This document shows positions 8,524 to 17,652 of a DNA stretch of 64,000 nucleotides, in pieces. Under the pieces are notes generated by a model. It saw nothing but the letters and a program-made list of their open reading frames with translations, was not told the DNA's origin and made no database searches. Source of the DNA: Streptomyces aureus (GTDB taxonomy: Bacteria > Actinomycetota > Actinomycetes > Streptomycetales > Streptomycetaceae). The stretch's first letter is position 1. Every line of letters begins with the position of its first letter. The stretch covers positions 358,263 through 422,262 of the forward strand of contig NZ_JNZD01000002.1 in assembly GCF_000725495.1 (NCBI RefSeq). Reading direction: 5' to 3'. A program made the translations under genes and the position numbers.

Positions 8524-10953
8524 ATGGCACAGGGCACGGTCCAGGTCACGCACACCGGAACCTCGCGGTGGCGGCGCCGCACAGGTGAGTACGCATCGCT
8601 GGCCGCCGCCCTGGAGGCCGCGGCCGAAGGCGACGTGCTGACCGTCGCTCCCGGTACGTACCGGGAGAACCTGGTGGTGGAACGCGCGGTGACGCTGCGC
8701 GGCCCCGAGGGCTCCCCCGGCTCCGTCCGCATCGCGCCCGTCGACGGCGTGGCACTGACCGTACGGGCCTCGGCCGTCGTGCAGGACCTGCACCTCGAGG
8801 GCCAGGACTCGGCCTCGCCCGCGCTGCTCGTCGAGGACGGCACACCGGAGTTGCTGGACCTACGGATCGTGACGCGGTCCGCGGCCGGGATCGAGGTCCG
8901 CGGAGGCGCCCGGCCGACCGTGCGCCGCTGCACCGTCGACAACCCCGGGGGCGTCGGCGTCGCCGTACTGGACGGCGGCGGAGGGGTGTTCGAGGAGTGC
9001 GAGGTCGTGGCCGCCGGGCAGTCCGGGGTCGTGGTCCGCGGGGGCGCGCGTCCGCGACTCGAGCGCTGCCGGGTGCACCACACTTCCGGTCCGGGCCTGT
9101 CGGCGACCGGCGAGAACTCCTCGCTGGAGGCGATCGGTTGCGAGGTGTACGAGGTCAAGGGCTCCGGGGTGCAGATCACCGCCCGGGCCACGGCCCACCT
9201 CACCGACTGCGACGTCCACCGGACCACCGCCGACGGTGTCACCCTCGACACGGACGCCGTGCTCACGCTCGCCGACTGCCGCATCCACGACATCCCGGAG
9301 AACGCCGTCGACCTGCGTTCCCGCTCGGTGCTCACCCTGACCCGCACGAGCGTGCGGCAGTTCGGGCGCAACGGCCTGTCGGTCTGGGACCCGGGCACCC
9401 GTGTGGACGCCAACCAGTGCGAGATCTTCGACAGCACGGGCGACTATCCCGCGGTGTGGGTGAGCGACGGAGCGACCGCCGTCCTGGACTCGTGCCGGGT
9501 GCACGACGTGCCGGACGCCCTGTTCGTCCTGGACCGGGGCTCCCGCGCGGACGTCGTCGACTGCGACATCTCCCAGGTGCGCAACACCGCGGTGTCGGTG
9601 AGCGACGGAGCGACCGCGCAGCTCGACGACTGCCGGATCCGGGATGCCGCGACGGGTGCCTGGTTCCGCGACCACGGCAGCGGCGGCACTCTGTCCGGCT
9701 GCATCGTGGACGGCACCCAGACGGGCGTGATCGTCACCAAGGGCGCCGATCCGACCTTCGAGCGCTGCACAGTCACCGCCCCCGCCGAGGCCGGCTTCTA
9801 CGTGTCGGCTGACGGACGGGGCAGCTTCGTCAACTGCCGGGTGGCGGACAGCGGGGGCTACGGCTTCCACGTCATAGACGGCTGCCGGTCGACGCTGCGC
9901 AAGTGCCGTACGGAGCGCTGCGCGCGCGGGGGCTACGAATTCGCGGACGGCGGCTCGGCCCCCGGCTCGGGTCCCGTCGTCGAGGACTGCGCCAGCGACG
10001 AGAGCGCCTCACTGCGCGCCCCGGCCCATGAGACGGCGGTCGAGACGTCGGCCCCGTCCGCCGGTCTGCTGGGGACGATCCCCGGTCAGCGCAGCACCGA
10101 GCGGGAACCCGTCGTCCCCGCGGCGGAGCCCGCCCCGCCGGCTCGCGGATCGCGGATCGTCCTCGGTGAACTCGACACCCTGGTGGGTCTGGAGAGCGTC
10201 AAGCGCGAGGTGCGCGCCCTCACCGACATGATCGAGGTGGGCCGCCGCCGCCAGGAGGCGGGCCTCAAGGCGGCCTCCGCCCGGCGCCATCTCGTCTTCA
10301 CCGGCTCCCCCGGCACCGGCAAGACGACCGTCGCCCGGCTGTACGGCGAGATCCTGGCCTCGCTGGGCGTGCTGGAGAAGGGACATCTCATCGAGGTGTC
10401 CCGGGTGGACCTCGTCGGTGAGCACATCGGTTCCACGGCGATCCGCACCCAGGAGGCGTTCGACCGGGCGCGCGGCGGCGTGCTGTTCATCGACGAGGCG
10501 TACGCGCTGTCGCCGGAGGACTCGGGCCGCGACTTCGGGCGCGAGGCCATCGACACGCTGGTGAAGCTGATGGAGGACCACCGGGACGCGGTGGTCGTGA
10601 TCGTGGCGGGGTACACCGCCGAGATGGAGCGCTTCCTCTCGGTCAACCCCGGGGTGGCGTCCCGTTTCTCACGGACCATCACCTTCAACGACTATCTGCC
10701 CGACGAACTGCTCAGGATCGTGGAGCAGCAGGCCGAGGAGCACGAGTACCGGCTGGGTCCGGGCGCGTCCGAGGCGCTGCTGAAGTACTTCACGCTGATC
10801 CCGAAGGGGCCCGCGTTCGGCAACGGGCGCACGGCGCGGCAGACGTTCGAGGCCATGCTGGAACGGCACGCGGGCCGTGTCGCCCAGCTGGCCGAGCCGA
10901 CCACGGACGATCTGACCCTGCTCTACTCGCAGGACCTGCCGGAACTGCCCTGA
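8524..10953 (+). CDS. Right-handed beta-helix repeat protein fused to a CbxX/SpoVK-type AAA+ ATPase
   Basis: An 809-residue fusion. Residues about 15-480 are a long parallel beta-helix: about twenty repeats of roughly 23 residues with recurring CxV/CrIHD and GV/GI turns, for example [15 protein letters not shown] linker rich in Pro/Ala follows, then an AAA+ domain (about 545-805). The domain has Walker [10 protein letters not shown] (about 593-601), Walker [11 protein letters not shown] (about 653), an arginine-finger region SRFSRTITF and the family-typical [10 protein letters not shown] near the C-terminus. The AAA module is that of CbxX/CfxQ, SpoVK and EccA. Beta-helices often bind polysaccharide or act as scaffolds, so a remodelling ATPase with a built-in binding surface is a fair inference. 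It has a strong GAGGTGGGGG upstream. Its 3' end overlaps the convergent neighbour by 31 bp. Confidence 0.9.
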   Translation: MAQGTVQVTHTGTSRWRRRTGEYASLAAALEAAAEGDVLTVAPGTYRENLVVERAVTLRGPEGSPGSVRIAPVDGVALTVRASAVVQDLHLEGQDSASPALLVEDGTPELLDLRIVTRSAAGIEVRGGARPTVRRCTVDNPGGVGVAVLDGGGGVFEECEVVAAGQSGVVVRGGARPRLERCRVHHTSGPGLSATGENSSLEAIGCEVYEVKGSGVQITARATAHLTDCDVHRTTADGVTLDTDAVLTLADCRIHDIPENAVDLRSRSVLTLTRTSVRQFGRNGLSVWDPGTRVDANQCEIFDSTGDYPAVWVSDGATAVLDSCRVHDVPDALFVLDRGSRADVVDCDISQVRNTAVSVSDGATAQLDDCRIRDAATGAWFRDHGSGGTLSGCIVDGTQTGVIVTKGADPTFERCTVTAPAEAGFYVSADGRGSFVNCRVADSGGYGFHVIDGCRSTLRKCRTERCARGGYEFADGGSAPGSGPVVEDCASDESASLRAPAHETAVETSAPSAGLLGTIPGQRSTEREPVVPAAEPAPPARGSRIVLGELDTLVGLESVKREVRALTDMIEVGRRRQEAGLKAASARRHLVFTGSPGTGKTTVARLYGEILASLGVLEKGHLIEVSRVDLVGEHIGSTAIRTQEAFDRARGGVLFIDEAYALSPEDSGRDFGREAIDTLVKLMEDHRDAVVVIVAGYTAEMERFLSVNPGVASRFSRTITFNDYLPDELLRIVEQQAEEHEYRLGPGASEALLKYFTLIPKGPAFGNGRTARQTFEAMLERHAGRVAQLAEPTTDDLTLLYSQDLPELP

Positions 10954-13322
10954 GCGTCCCCGCCGGGACGCGGGCCCGGTACCCCGGGCAGCAGCCGCTC
11001 CAGCAGGCGTTCCCGTTCGTCGGCGAAGACCGGGTCCGCCTGGTAGTCGGAGTGGCCGAGGACCGGCGCGGGCAGCGGCTGCCGTTCGGTGCGTCCGTAG
11101 GCGAGCGGGTCCCTCAGCGGATCGTGGTCGACCTCGGGGCCGCAGTCCCCGGACAGCAGGACGGGTCCGCCGATCGGGTCGGTGCGCCGGTAGAGGTTGC
11201 GCCAGCAGGCCACGTCACGGTGCAGTGAGGCCAGTGCGGCGGGGCCGAAGTGGGCCGGGAACCAGCGTCCGTACAGGCGCTCCAGCGGGGAGCCGTAGGT
11301 GAGCAGCGCGACCCTGCCGCGTACCGAGGGGTCGAGCTGCCAGGCCGCCGCGGCCGCGAGCACGCTGCCCTGGGAGTGCCCGGAGAGCACGAGCCGTCCG
11401 CCGGTCGCCCGGGTCCAGGTGGCCATGCGCCAGGTGAGGTCCGGGACGGCGCGCTCGGCGTAGCAGGGCGGCGCGAAGGGGTGGGCGGCGCGCGGCCAGA
11501 AGGTGCCGACGTCCCACAGGATGCCGATGGTGCGGCGGGCGGCCGGGTCCTTGTAGGCGCGGCGGCCCCAGGTGACGAACAGGATGAAGCCGAGGCCGAT
11601 CAGCCAGGAGCCCAGTGCCTGCGCGGTCTGGGCGGCCCCGTGGACGAAGCCGTTCGTGCCCCGGGCCGCCTCGCTCGGGGCGTCGCCGGTGGTGAGGGCG
11701 CCGGCCAGGGCGCAGGCCCCGAGGAGCAGGGTCGCGGAGGCGAGGACGCCGACCATGAGCGGCGCACGGTCGGTGAGGGCGGCCATGGCGCGGGTGCTCG
11801 CGATGCGGCGGGTGCGGGCCGAGTCCCTGGGCTCGCCCGGGTAGTCGCGTTCGACGGTGTCCATTTCGCGGCGGCGCCCGCGCCAGGTGCGGCGGGCGAG
11901 CCAGCCGGTGAGGGCGAGCAGGACGACGAGCAGCGGCGGGATCACGGAGGCCTGCCAGGTCAGCAGGACGGGCGGGCCCGGGATCGAGTGGCGGGTGCCG
12001 TCGAGCCAGTCGGCCACCCGCTGGGACACTCCCCCGGACATCACACCGCCGAGCGCGCAGGCGAGCATGGCGACGGCGGGCCCGGCGAAGCCGCGCAGGG
12101 CGGTCCGCGGGACCGGGCCGCCGTCCGCCGTCCGGTGCGGGTCCGGGGGCTGGGGGGCGGTGCCGTACAGGGCACGGGCCACCACGCACAGCGCGATCAC
12201 GAGCAGGCCCTGGACGAGGGTAAGGCCGCCGAACGTGGCGTCCCCCGCCAGACGGCCCGCCGAGTGCCAGCGGGGCCTCGACCAGCCGGCGTACACCAGG
12301 CCGAGGGCGAGGAGGACGAGCGCGCCGAGCGCCAGCCGGCGCACCAGGGTCCGGTCGCTTCCGTGGTCGATCCGGTTCTCGCTGCGGCCGCGACGGCAGA
12401 CCACCCACAGCACAACGGCCGCGCCGGCCACGAGCGTTGCGCTCAGCAGGCCGCCCAGGGCCGCCAGGACGGGGGACCCGCCCGGGGCGCGGTCGTGGCG
12501 GAGGGCCGGGGAGCCCACGGCGGCGGCGACGGTCAGAAAGCCCGCGGCGGTGTGCGCGGCGCGCAGCCGGGCCACCAGGCGGCGGCCGAACCAGAAGCCG
12601 GGACGGCCGAGTCCGGTGCCCTCGGTCTCCTCGTCGTGCTCGGCTGCGCGGGCGATCGGCTGCTGCGACTCGTACGCGCTCCAGGTGCGGTGGGACAGGT
12701 ACCAAAGGAGCGCGGTGAGCGCCGTGGGGACCAGGGCGGCCAGGGCGAGGCGGCGGCCCGGCTCGCTCCACCAGCCGGCGTCGGGCCGGTCCGGGGAGAG
12801 GAATCCGAGCCAGGAGTGGTTGCGCACGCACAGGCGGGTGCCCGCGCACTGCCAGGCGGCGAGGTCGAGGGCGACCTCGCAGGCCGCGGCGACGAGCAGC
12901 ACCGTGAGCGTGAGTCCGGCGAGGCGGACCAGCAGCCCGTACAGGCGCACCGTCCGGGAGTGACCGTGCGAGGCGGGGCGCATCCAGTGCGCGAGGTTGA
13001 CGACCATGAAGGGCAGCAGGAGGAGCCAGAGGGCGCGGGCGCCGTTGCCGGAGGTGAGGTTGCACCACACGTACGCCTCGCGCACCGGTCCCGCGCGGTG
13101 GTCCCCGGCCCGGTCCTCGGCGTCGACGTCGTCGACGCGCCGGAACACGGCCGCGGTGGTGTCTCCGGTGATCCGGACGGTCCGCGGGTCGTTCAGCATC
13201 TCCTCCGGCGTGGTGCCGCCGACGCCGTGGACCAGGAGTTCCAGGGCGCTCCCGGCCGCTTCGTGCCGTCGTGCGGGGCTGCCGGGCTCCCCGTCGGCGG
13301 TGTGTTCCCGTGCACGTTCCAC
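10923..13322 (-). CDS. Large integral membrane protein with alpha/beta-hydrolase motif
   Basis: A 799-residue protein. Near the N-terminus, [15 protein letters not shown] resembles an oxyanion-hole HGxGG strand of lipases. The centre contains at least eight hydrophobic segments. The C-terminal region carries the nucleophile elbow [14 protein letters not shown], followed by [14 protein letters not shown] and, near the end, a candidate catalytic His in [12 protein letters not shown]. Seen together, these indicate a membrane-embedded serine hydrolase or lipase-like enzyme split by TM segments. The substrate is unknown. ATG 13322 is used as start. Its last 31 bases overlap the end of the beta-helix/AAA gene in opposite orientation, a tight convergent arrangement. 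Confidence 0.8.
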   Translation of the reverse strand: MERAREHTADGEPGSPARRHEAAGSALELLVHGVGGTTPEEMLNDPRTVRITGDTTAAVFRRVDDVDAEDRAGDHRAGPVREAYVWCNLTSGNGARALWLLLLPFMVVNLAHWMRPASHGHSRTVRLYGLLVRLAGLTLTVLLVAAACEVALDLAAWQCAGTRLCVRNHSWLGFLSPDRPDAGWWSEPGRRLALAALVPTALTALLWYLSHRTWSAYESQQPIARAAEHDEETEGTGLGRPGFWFGRRLVARLRAAHTAAGFLTVAAAVGSPALRHDRAPGGSPVLAALGGLLSATLVAGAAVVLWVVCRRGRSENRIDHGSDRTLVRRLALGALVLLALGLVYAGWSRPRWHSAGRLAGDATFGGLTLVQGLLVIALCVVARALYGTAPQPPDPHRTADGGPVPRTALRGFAGPAVAMLACALGGVMSGGVSQRVADWLDGTRHSIPGPPVLLTWQASVIPPLLVVLLALTGWLARRTWRGRRREMDTVERDYPGEPRDSARTRRIASTRAMAALTDRAPLMVGVLASATLLLGACALAGALTTGDAPSEAARGTNGFVHGAAQTAQALGSWLIGLGFILFVTWGRRAYKDPAARRTIGILWDVGTFWPRAAHPFAPPCYAERAVPDLTWRMATWTRATGGRLVLSGHSQGSVLAAAAAWQLDPSVRGRVALLTYGSPLERLYGRWFPAHFGPAALASLHRDVACWRNLYRRTDPIGGPVLLSGDCGPEVDHDPLRDPLAYGRTERQPLPAPVLGHSDYQADPVFADERERLLERLLPGVPGPRPGGDAQGSSGRSCE

Positions 13323-13501
13323 TAGTCCGCACTTCCCCGTGCCACGCGTGTCTCAGGTGTCATGTGCAGGCACAAGGCTCTCGCGCTCCGGTCCCCGTGT
13401 GCACCCGAAGGCACCGAATCTCCCCGATACGTGTGAACGCGGCGGCACAGGAGGGGCACAGCGAGTGCGCAGGCAGTGGCGCGACCGAGGGTGTCCCGTG
13501 C

Positions 13502-13518
13502 GAGGATGGGGCATCCTC
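13502..13518. promoter_or_regulatory. Short perfect hairpin upstream of the DeoR gene
   Basis: GAGGATG (13502-13508) and CATCCTC (13512-13518) form a 7-bp perfect stem with a 3-base loop. It lies 28 bp before the possible leader peptide gene and 84 bp before the DeoR start. It may be an operator or an RNA hairpin in the 5' leader. No direct evidence distinguishes these. Confidence 0.35.
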
Positions 13519-13545
13519 CAGACCTCGGGCAAGGAGAACGTCCAC

Positions 13546-13605
13546 GTGGGAGTGGGTTCGGACGGAGTGGGGCAGGCAGCGGCGAAAGGACCGGAGCGGT
13601 CGTGA
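13546..13605 (+). CDS. Possible 19-residue leader peptide of the DeoR gene
   Basis: A small frame GTG(13546)-TGA(13605) encoding VGVGSDGVGQAAAKGPERS. It has its own ribosome site AAGGAG at 13531-13536, nine bases before the GTG. Its TGA overlaps the GTG of the DeoR gene (GTGA, 13602-13605), the arrangement used for translational coupling elsewhere in this window. The composition is unremarkable, with no run of one amino acid that would suggest attenuation. It could be fortuitous: DeoR also has its own GGAG site. Confidence 0.35.
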   Translation: MGVGSDGVGQAAAKGPERS

Positions 13606-14432
13606 GCGAGAATCAGAACCTCCTCGCGGAGCAGCGGCGCGCTCTGATCCTCGACGAGGTGCGCCGCCGGGGCGGCGTCCGCGTGAACGAGCTGACGCGC
13701 AGGCTCGGTGTCTCCGACATGACGGTCCGCCGTGACCTCGACGCCCTGTCCCGTCAGGGAGTCGTCGAGAAGGTGCACGGCGGCGCGGTCCCGGTGGTCG
13801 AGGCGAGCACGCACGAACCGGGTTTCGAGGCCAAGTCGGGCCTGGAGCTGACCGCCAAGGAGGACATCGCGCGGGCCGCGGCGGAGCTGGTCGCGCCGGG
13901 CTCGGCGATCGCCCTCTCCGGTGGTACGACGACCTACGCGCTGGCCCATCACCTGGTGGACGTCCCGGACCTGACCGTGGTCACCAACTCGGTGCGCGTG
14001 GCGGACGTGTTCCACTCGGCCCAGCGCACCTCGGGACAGCGCCAGGGCGCGGCGACGGTCGTGCTGACCGGCGGGGTGCGCACCCCGTCCGACTCGCTCG
14101 TCGGGCCGGTGGCCGATCAGGCCATCGCGGCCCTGCACTTCGACGTCCTCTTCCTCGGTGTCCACGGCATATCGGCCGAGGCGGGTCTTTCGACGCCGAA
14201 CCTCGCGGAGGCGGAGACCAACCGGCGGCTCGTGCAGTCCGCGCGACGGGTCATCGTGGTGGCGGACCACACCAAGTGGGGCACGGTGGGCCTCAGTTCG
14301 TTCGCCGCGCTGGACCAGGTCGACACGCTGGTGACCGACGGCGGCATGCCGGCCGAGGCCCGCGCGGAGATCTCCGAGCGCCTGCGGCGGCTCGTGGTGG
14401 CCGGTGAACCCGAGGACGATACAGACATCTGA
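13602..14432 (+). CDS. DeoR/GlpR-family transcriptional regulator
   Basis: A 276-residue repressor. The N-terminal winged helix-turn-helix (about residues 8-62; RRALILDEVRRRGGVRVNEL, LGVSDMTVRRDLDALSRQG, VHGGAV) is typical DeoR. The C-terminal sugar-phosphate-sensing domain has SGGTTTYALA, VVTNSVRVADV, VLTGGVRTPSDSLVG, LGVHGIS and ADHTKWG. Family effectors are phosphorylated sugars, and the target here is not evident. I start at GTG 13602, five bases after GGAG. An SRPBCC-protein gene follows 112 bp downstream in the same direction; no sugar-metabolic gene is adjacent. Confidence 0.92.
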   Translation: MSENQNLLAEQRRALILDEVRRRGGVRVNELTRRLGVSDMTVRRDLDALSRQGVVEKVHGGAVPVVEASTHEPGFEAKSGLELTAKEDIARAAAELVAPGSAIALSGGTTTYALAHHLVDVPDLTVVTNSVRVADVFHSAQRTSGQRQGAATVVLTGGVRTPSDSLVGPVADQAIAALHFDVLFLGVHGISAEAGLSTPNLAEAETNRRLVQSARRVIVVADHTKWGTVGLSSFAALDQVDTLVTDGGMPAEARAEISERLRRLVVAGEPEDDTDI

Positions 14433-14544
14433 CGGTCCGCCAGCTAAGGTGACGCTGCCCGCGCCGCCGGTCACGCCGTCGGCGTCGTCCGTGGCGCGGG
14501 TGCGCCGGGCCGCCGCTCGCGGCCGACCGCGAGGGGGTCCGCTC

Positions 14545-15021
14545 ATGGCACGTCGACTGCGTCCGGTGGGAACCGACTTCGTCGAGACCGCTCCGCTGCG
14601 TCTGGTGTTCGCGCGGGAGGTCGCCGCGCCCGTCGAGGCCGTCTTCACCGCGCTCGCCGAGGACGTGTCCGGCTGGAGCGAGTGGTTCTCGGCGGTGACG
14701 CTCGCCCGGCCGGCCGGCGAGGGCGGACGGGAGGTGCGGCTCCGCGGCGGCACCCGCTTCGAGGAGACCGTCCTGGTGAGCAAGGCTCCCGAGGTGTACA
14801 CCTACCGGGCGGACGCCACGAACGCGCCGGGGCTGCGCGCCCTGGTCGAGGAGTGGCGGCTGACGCCCGCGGGCGGAGGGACACGCATACAGTGGACCTT
14901 CGCCGCCGACGGGACCGCCGTGTTCCGGACGGCGCTCACCCTGGGGCGCGGCGGGCTGGGCCGCGCCTTCCGGGGCGCGGTGACGGCACTGGACCGAAGG
15001 CTCGCGACGGCGACCGCCTGA
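14545..15021 (+). CDS. SRPBCC-family protein (START-like fold)
   Basis: A 158-residue single-domain protein of the polyketide cyclase/dehydratase or START-like superfamily. It begins ARRLRPVGTDFVETAPLR, with the typical N-terminal strand LVFAREVAAPVEAVFTALAE, the WSEWFSAV segment where the ligand cavity begins, and WTFAADGTAVFRTALTLG before the long C-terminal helix. Members bind hydrophobic ligands, and no ligand or pathway can be read from the sequence. The start is ATG 14545, seven bases after GAGGGGG. It probably lies in one unit with the DeoR gene upstream. Confidence 0.8.
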   Translation: MARRLRPVGTDFVETAPLRLVFAREVAAPVEAVFTALAEDVSGWSEWFSAVTLARPAGEGGREVRLRGGTRFEETVLVSKAPEVYTYRADATNAPGLRALVEEWRLTPAGGGTRIQWTFAADGTAVFRTALTLGRGGLGRAFRGAVTALDRRLATATA

Positions 15022-15073
15022 ACGAATCCTGGGACCGGGGCACCCGGTCCCACCCTCACGCACCCACGCCAGG

Positions 15074-16198
15074 TCAGGCCGGCCAGACGCCCGTCTCCAG
15101 CATGGAGTTGATCGCCGTCGTGTACGGCGCGATGTCCAGGCCCTGTTCGGCCAGCCACTCGTCCGAGTAGTACTTGTCGAGATAACGGTCCCCGGGGTCG
15201 CACAGCAGGGTCACCACGCTTCCCCTGCGCCCCTCGGCCACCATCTCGGCGACGATCTTCAGGGCGCTCCACAGGCCGGTGCCCGTCGAGCCGCCCGCCT
15301 TGCGGCCGATGGCGGCCTCCAGGGCCCGTACGGCGGCGACGCTCGCCGCGTCCGGCACCTTCATCATGCGGTCGATGGCCCCGGGCACGAAGCTCGGTTC
15401 GACCCGCGGTCTGCCGATGCCCTCGATGCGTGAGCCGCGGTCGCAGGTGACGTTCGCGTCACCGGTGATCCAGCCTTCGAAGAAACAGGAGTTGTCGGGG
15501 TCGGCGACACAGATGCGGGTGTCCGCCTGCATGTAGTGGACGTAGCGGGCGAGGGTCGCCGAGGTGCCGCCCGTACCGGCCGTGGCGACGATCCACGCGG
15601 GTTCCGGGAATCGCTCCAGGGCGAGTTGGCGGAAAATGGATTCGGCGATGTTGTTGTTGCCCCGCCAGTCCGTCGCCCTTTCCGCATAGGTGAATTGGTC
15701 CATGTAATGGCCGCCAGTCCGCTCCGCGAGGGCGACGGACTCCTCGTAGATCTTGCGCGAGTCGTCGACGAAGTGGCATTGCCCGCCGTGGAATTCGATC
15801 AGCCGGCATTTCTCCGCACTCGTGGTGCGGGGCATCACCGCGATGAAGGGCACCCCGACGAGTCCCGCGAAATAGGCCTCGGACACGGCCGTCGAACCGC
15901 TGGACGCCTCGATCACCGGGCGGCCGGGCCGGATCCAGCCGTTGCACAGGCCGTACAGGAACAGCGAGCGGGCCAGACGGTGCTTGAGGCTGCCGGTGGG
16001 GTGGGTCGACTCATCCTTCAGATACAGGTCGACTCCCCACTCCTCGGGGAGCGGGAAGCGCAGCAGATGCGTGTCGGCCGAGCGGTTGGCGTCGGCCTGG
16101 ACCTTGCGGACGGCTTCTTTGAGCCAGCTCCGGTACTCAGCGTCACTCCGGTCGACATCGAGGGTCTCACCGGTCCGGATCGGCTGGACAGTGCTCAC
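15074..16198 (-). CDS. PLP-dependent cysteine synthase-family enzyme (Cds1-like)
   Basis: A 374-residue fold-type II PLP enzyme. The Schiff-base lysine is in [11 protein letters not shown] (Lys72), the asparagine-loop equivalent in [16 protein letters not shown], and the phosphate-binding glycine loop in [37 protein letters not shown] near the C-terminus is also diagnostic. The overall pattern is that of the actinobacterial group containing mycobacterial Cds1, an L-cysteine desulfhydrase making pyruvate, ammonia and H2S, rather than classical CysK/CysM. Whether this one degrades or makes cysteine cannot be told from sequence alone. ATG 16198 start. The gene is divergent from the small hypothetical at 16539, and the 340 bp between them holds a possible operator. 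Confidence 0.87.
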   Translation of the reverse strand: MSTVQPIRTGETLDVDRSDAEYRSWLKEAVRKVQADANRSADTHLLRFPLPEEWGVDLYLKDESTHPTGSLKHRLARSLFLYGLCNGWIRPGRPVIEASSGSTAVSEAYFAGLVGVPFIAVMPRTTSAEKCRLIEFHGGQCHFVDDSRKIYEESVALAERTGGHYMDQFTYAERATDWRGNNNIAESIFRQLALERFPEPAWIVATAGTGGTSATLARYVHYMQADTRICVADPDNSCFFEGWITGDANVTCDRGSRIEGIGRPRVEPSFVPGAIDRMMKVPDAASVAAVRALEAAIGRKAGGSTGTGLWSALKIVAEMVAEGRRGSVVTLLCDPGDRYLDKYYSDEWLAEQGLDIAPYTTAINSMLETGVWPA

Positions 16199-16295
16199 GG
16201 GATGGCTCCTAACGCGGGGCGCCGACGCGGCTTCAGCGGGTCGGACGCCTCGATCATAAGCACCTTCCGCACGCTTCTCACCTGCATAAACACAC

Positions 16296-16312
16296 CTTTG
16301 GTCAGCCCAAAG
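16296..16312. promoter_or_regulatory. Inverted repeat upstream of the Cds1-like gene
   Basis: CTTTGG (16296-16301) and CCAAAG (16307-16312), a perfect 6-bp inverted repeat with a 5-base spacer, about 100 bp upstream of the Cds1-like start. It sits in an A+T-richer part of the 340-bp divergent intergenic region (16199-16538), where no gene is visible. It may be an operator for either gene; no regulator gene adjoins. Confidence 0.35.
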
Positions 16313-16538
16313 ACACCCCTGGGGTGACGCCGGGACCCGCTGTCCGCGCGCCGGTGGTCCCGCTTTCCAGGGGGGCGCATCCGGCCTTTGCTTCCGTCAC
16401 CGCCACCACCTCGCCGCTCGTACTGGTGCTCGGCGCGACCTGCGGGCAGACTGCACCGCGCGGGGCGGTCGCCCCCGACACGGATGCACACTGGGTCACG
16501 ACAGGGCACACCCGGAGCCCACGAGGGGGCGGAGCGTC

Positions 16539-16862
16539 ATGGCGGAGCCGGAGTTCACGGCCACGGGCGTGCGGATCGGGAAGAGGCTGCGTTCGCTCAC
16601 CCGGGCCGGACAGGTCCGGATCAGCGACGGCAGGCTGGAACTGCTCACCAGCTACGGCAGCGAGATCGACAGCGCGCCGGTGCAGGCGGTGCGGGCCTCG
16701 AAACCCTGGTTCGCGCACGAGGACCGGGCGTTGGCGGACGTCAACGGCACGCGGTACTCGCTCACTCTCGGCGAGCACGATCCGGCGCCGGGCCGGCCGG
16801 GGCCCCCATCGGCGCGCCGGTTCATCGAGGCGGTCCGCAAGGCCGCGGGTCGCAAGGGCTGA
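16539..16862 (+). CDS. Small conserved hypothetical protein
   Basis: A 107-residue soluble protein, beginning AEPEFTATGVRIGKRLRSL, with a beta-rich middle (VRISDGRLELLTSYGSEID, APVQAVRASKPWFA) and a basic C-terminal helix (ARRFIEAVRKAAGRKG). The pattern resembles Streptomyces proteins of unknown function with a short PH-like barrel; I cannot name a family with confidence. The ribosome site is strong (GAGGGGGCGGAG, then ATG at 16539). It is followed after 212 bp by the ATPase-like regulator gene, so the two could be cotranscribed. Confidence 0.68.
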   Translation: MAEPEFTATGVRIGKRLRSLTRAGQVRISDGRLELLTSYGSEIDSAPVQAVRASKPWFAHEDRALADVNGTRYSLTLGEHDPAPGRPGPPSARRFIEAVRKAAGRKG

Positions 16863-17074
16863 GGCCGCACGAGCCTCGCCGGTCCCCCGTCCACGAACAC
16901 CGCGAGTTGCGGGACGGTGTCCCCTGGGTCACTCTGATCTCACATCACTCTGGGTTTACCGGCGATAACGCTGCGAACCAGCCCGCCGGTCACGCAGCAG
17001 GCGGCCGTTCCAGGGCCACTCTGCTGGATCCGATCTCCGTCTTCTTCCGGACCTCAATTCGGGGAGTCGCAGCC

Positions 17075-17590
17075 GTGATCAGCCAGCCAAGCAGGCATTG
17101 CACGGTGGAGCTCCAAGCCCTGCCGTCGCGGATCGGCCAGGTCCGCAGAATCGTCTCTGCGCAGTTGCGCTACTGGCATCTGGACCCCTTGATAGACCGG
17201 GCGGCGCTCGGCGTGACCGAGCTGCTGTCCAACGTCCACCGGCACGCCCAGCCGGACAAGGTCTGCACCGTCGAGATCGAGCTGCTGCTCGACCGCCTCA
17301 CGGTGTCGGTGCACGACCACGATCCGCGGCTTCCCGTGATACGCGAGGCCGACCCCGGTTCCACCTGCGGACGTGGCCTCGCCATGGTCGCCGCGGTGAG
17401 CGAGAGCTGGGGTGTGCGGCCCGACGGCGAGTCGGGCAAGGCCGTGTGGTTCACGCTCCCGGCGTCCGTCCCCGTGGTGACGGCCTCGCTGCGTCCGCCG
17501 TACGAGAAGGCGAGCGAGGTCACGCTCCGCCAGACCGTCGACGTCCTCAGCCCGGAACACGCTCCCGCCCGGTCGGCCGTTGCCGGCTGA
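17075..17590 (+). CDS. RsbW-like ATP-binding protein (HATPase_c_2)
   Basis: A 171-residue stand-alone GHKL ATPase of the anti-sigma-factor/serine-kinase type common in Streptomyces. The N box is in ALGVTELLSNVHRHAQPDKV, a G1-like box in SVHDHDPRLP and the G2-like GRGLAMVAAVSESWGV. A 35-residue C-terminal tail without homology follows. Such proteins phosphorylate anti-anti-sigma factors or bind sigma factors, and no partner gene is adjacent. I start at GTG 17075, with GGGGAG upstream; the open frame further up shows no conserved sequence. It is convergent with the FtsX-type permease gene. Confidence 0.85.
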   Translation: MISQPSRHCTVELQALPSRIGQVRRIVSAQLRYWHLDPLIDRAALGVTELLSNVHRHAQPDKVCTVEIELLLDRLTVSVHDHDPRLPVIREADPGSTCGRGLAMVAAVSESWGVRPDGESGKAVWFTLPASVPVVTASLRPPYEKASEVTLRQTVDVLSPEHAPARSAVAG

Positions 17591-17652
17591 CCGGGCGGTG
17601 ACAGCCCTCCCGTACGCCGCTCACGCACGGGCGTCGTACGACACCGGGTCGC

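Noticed and set aside
11250..13325. A 691-codon open frame on the plus strand
   Set aside because: It is the reverse-strand reading of the large membrane hydrolase gene, whose own frame has clear TM segments and GHSQG motif.
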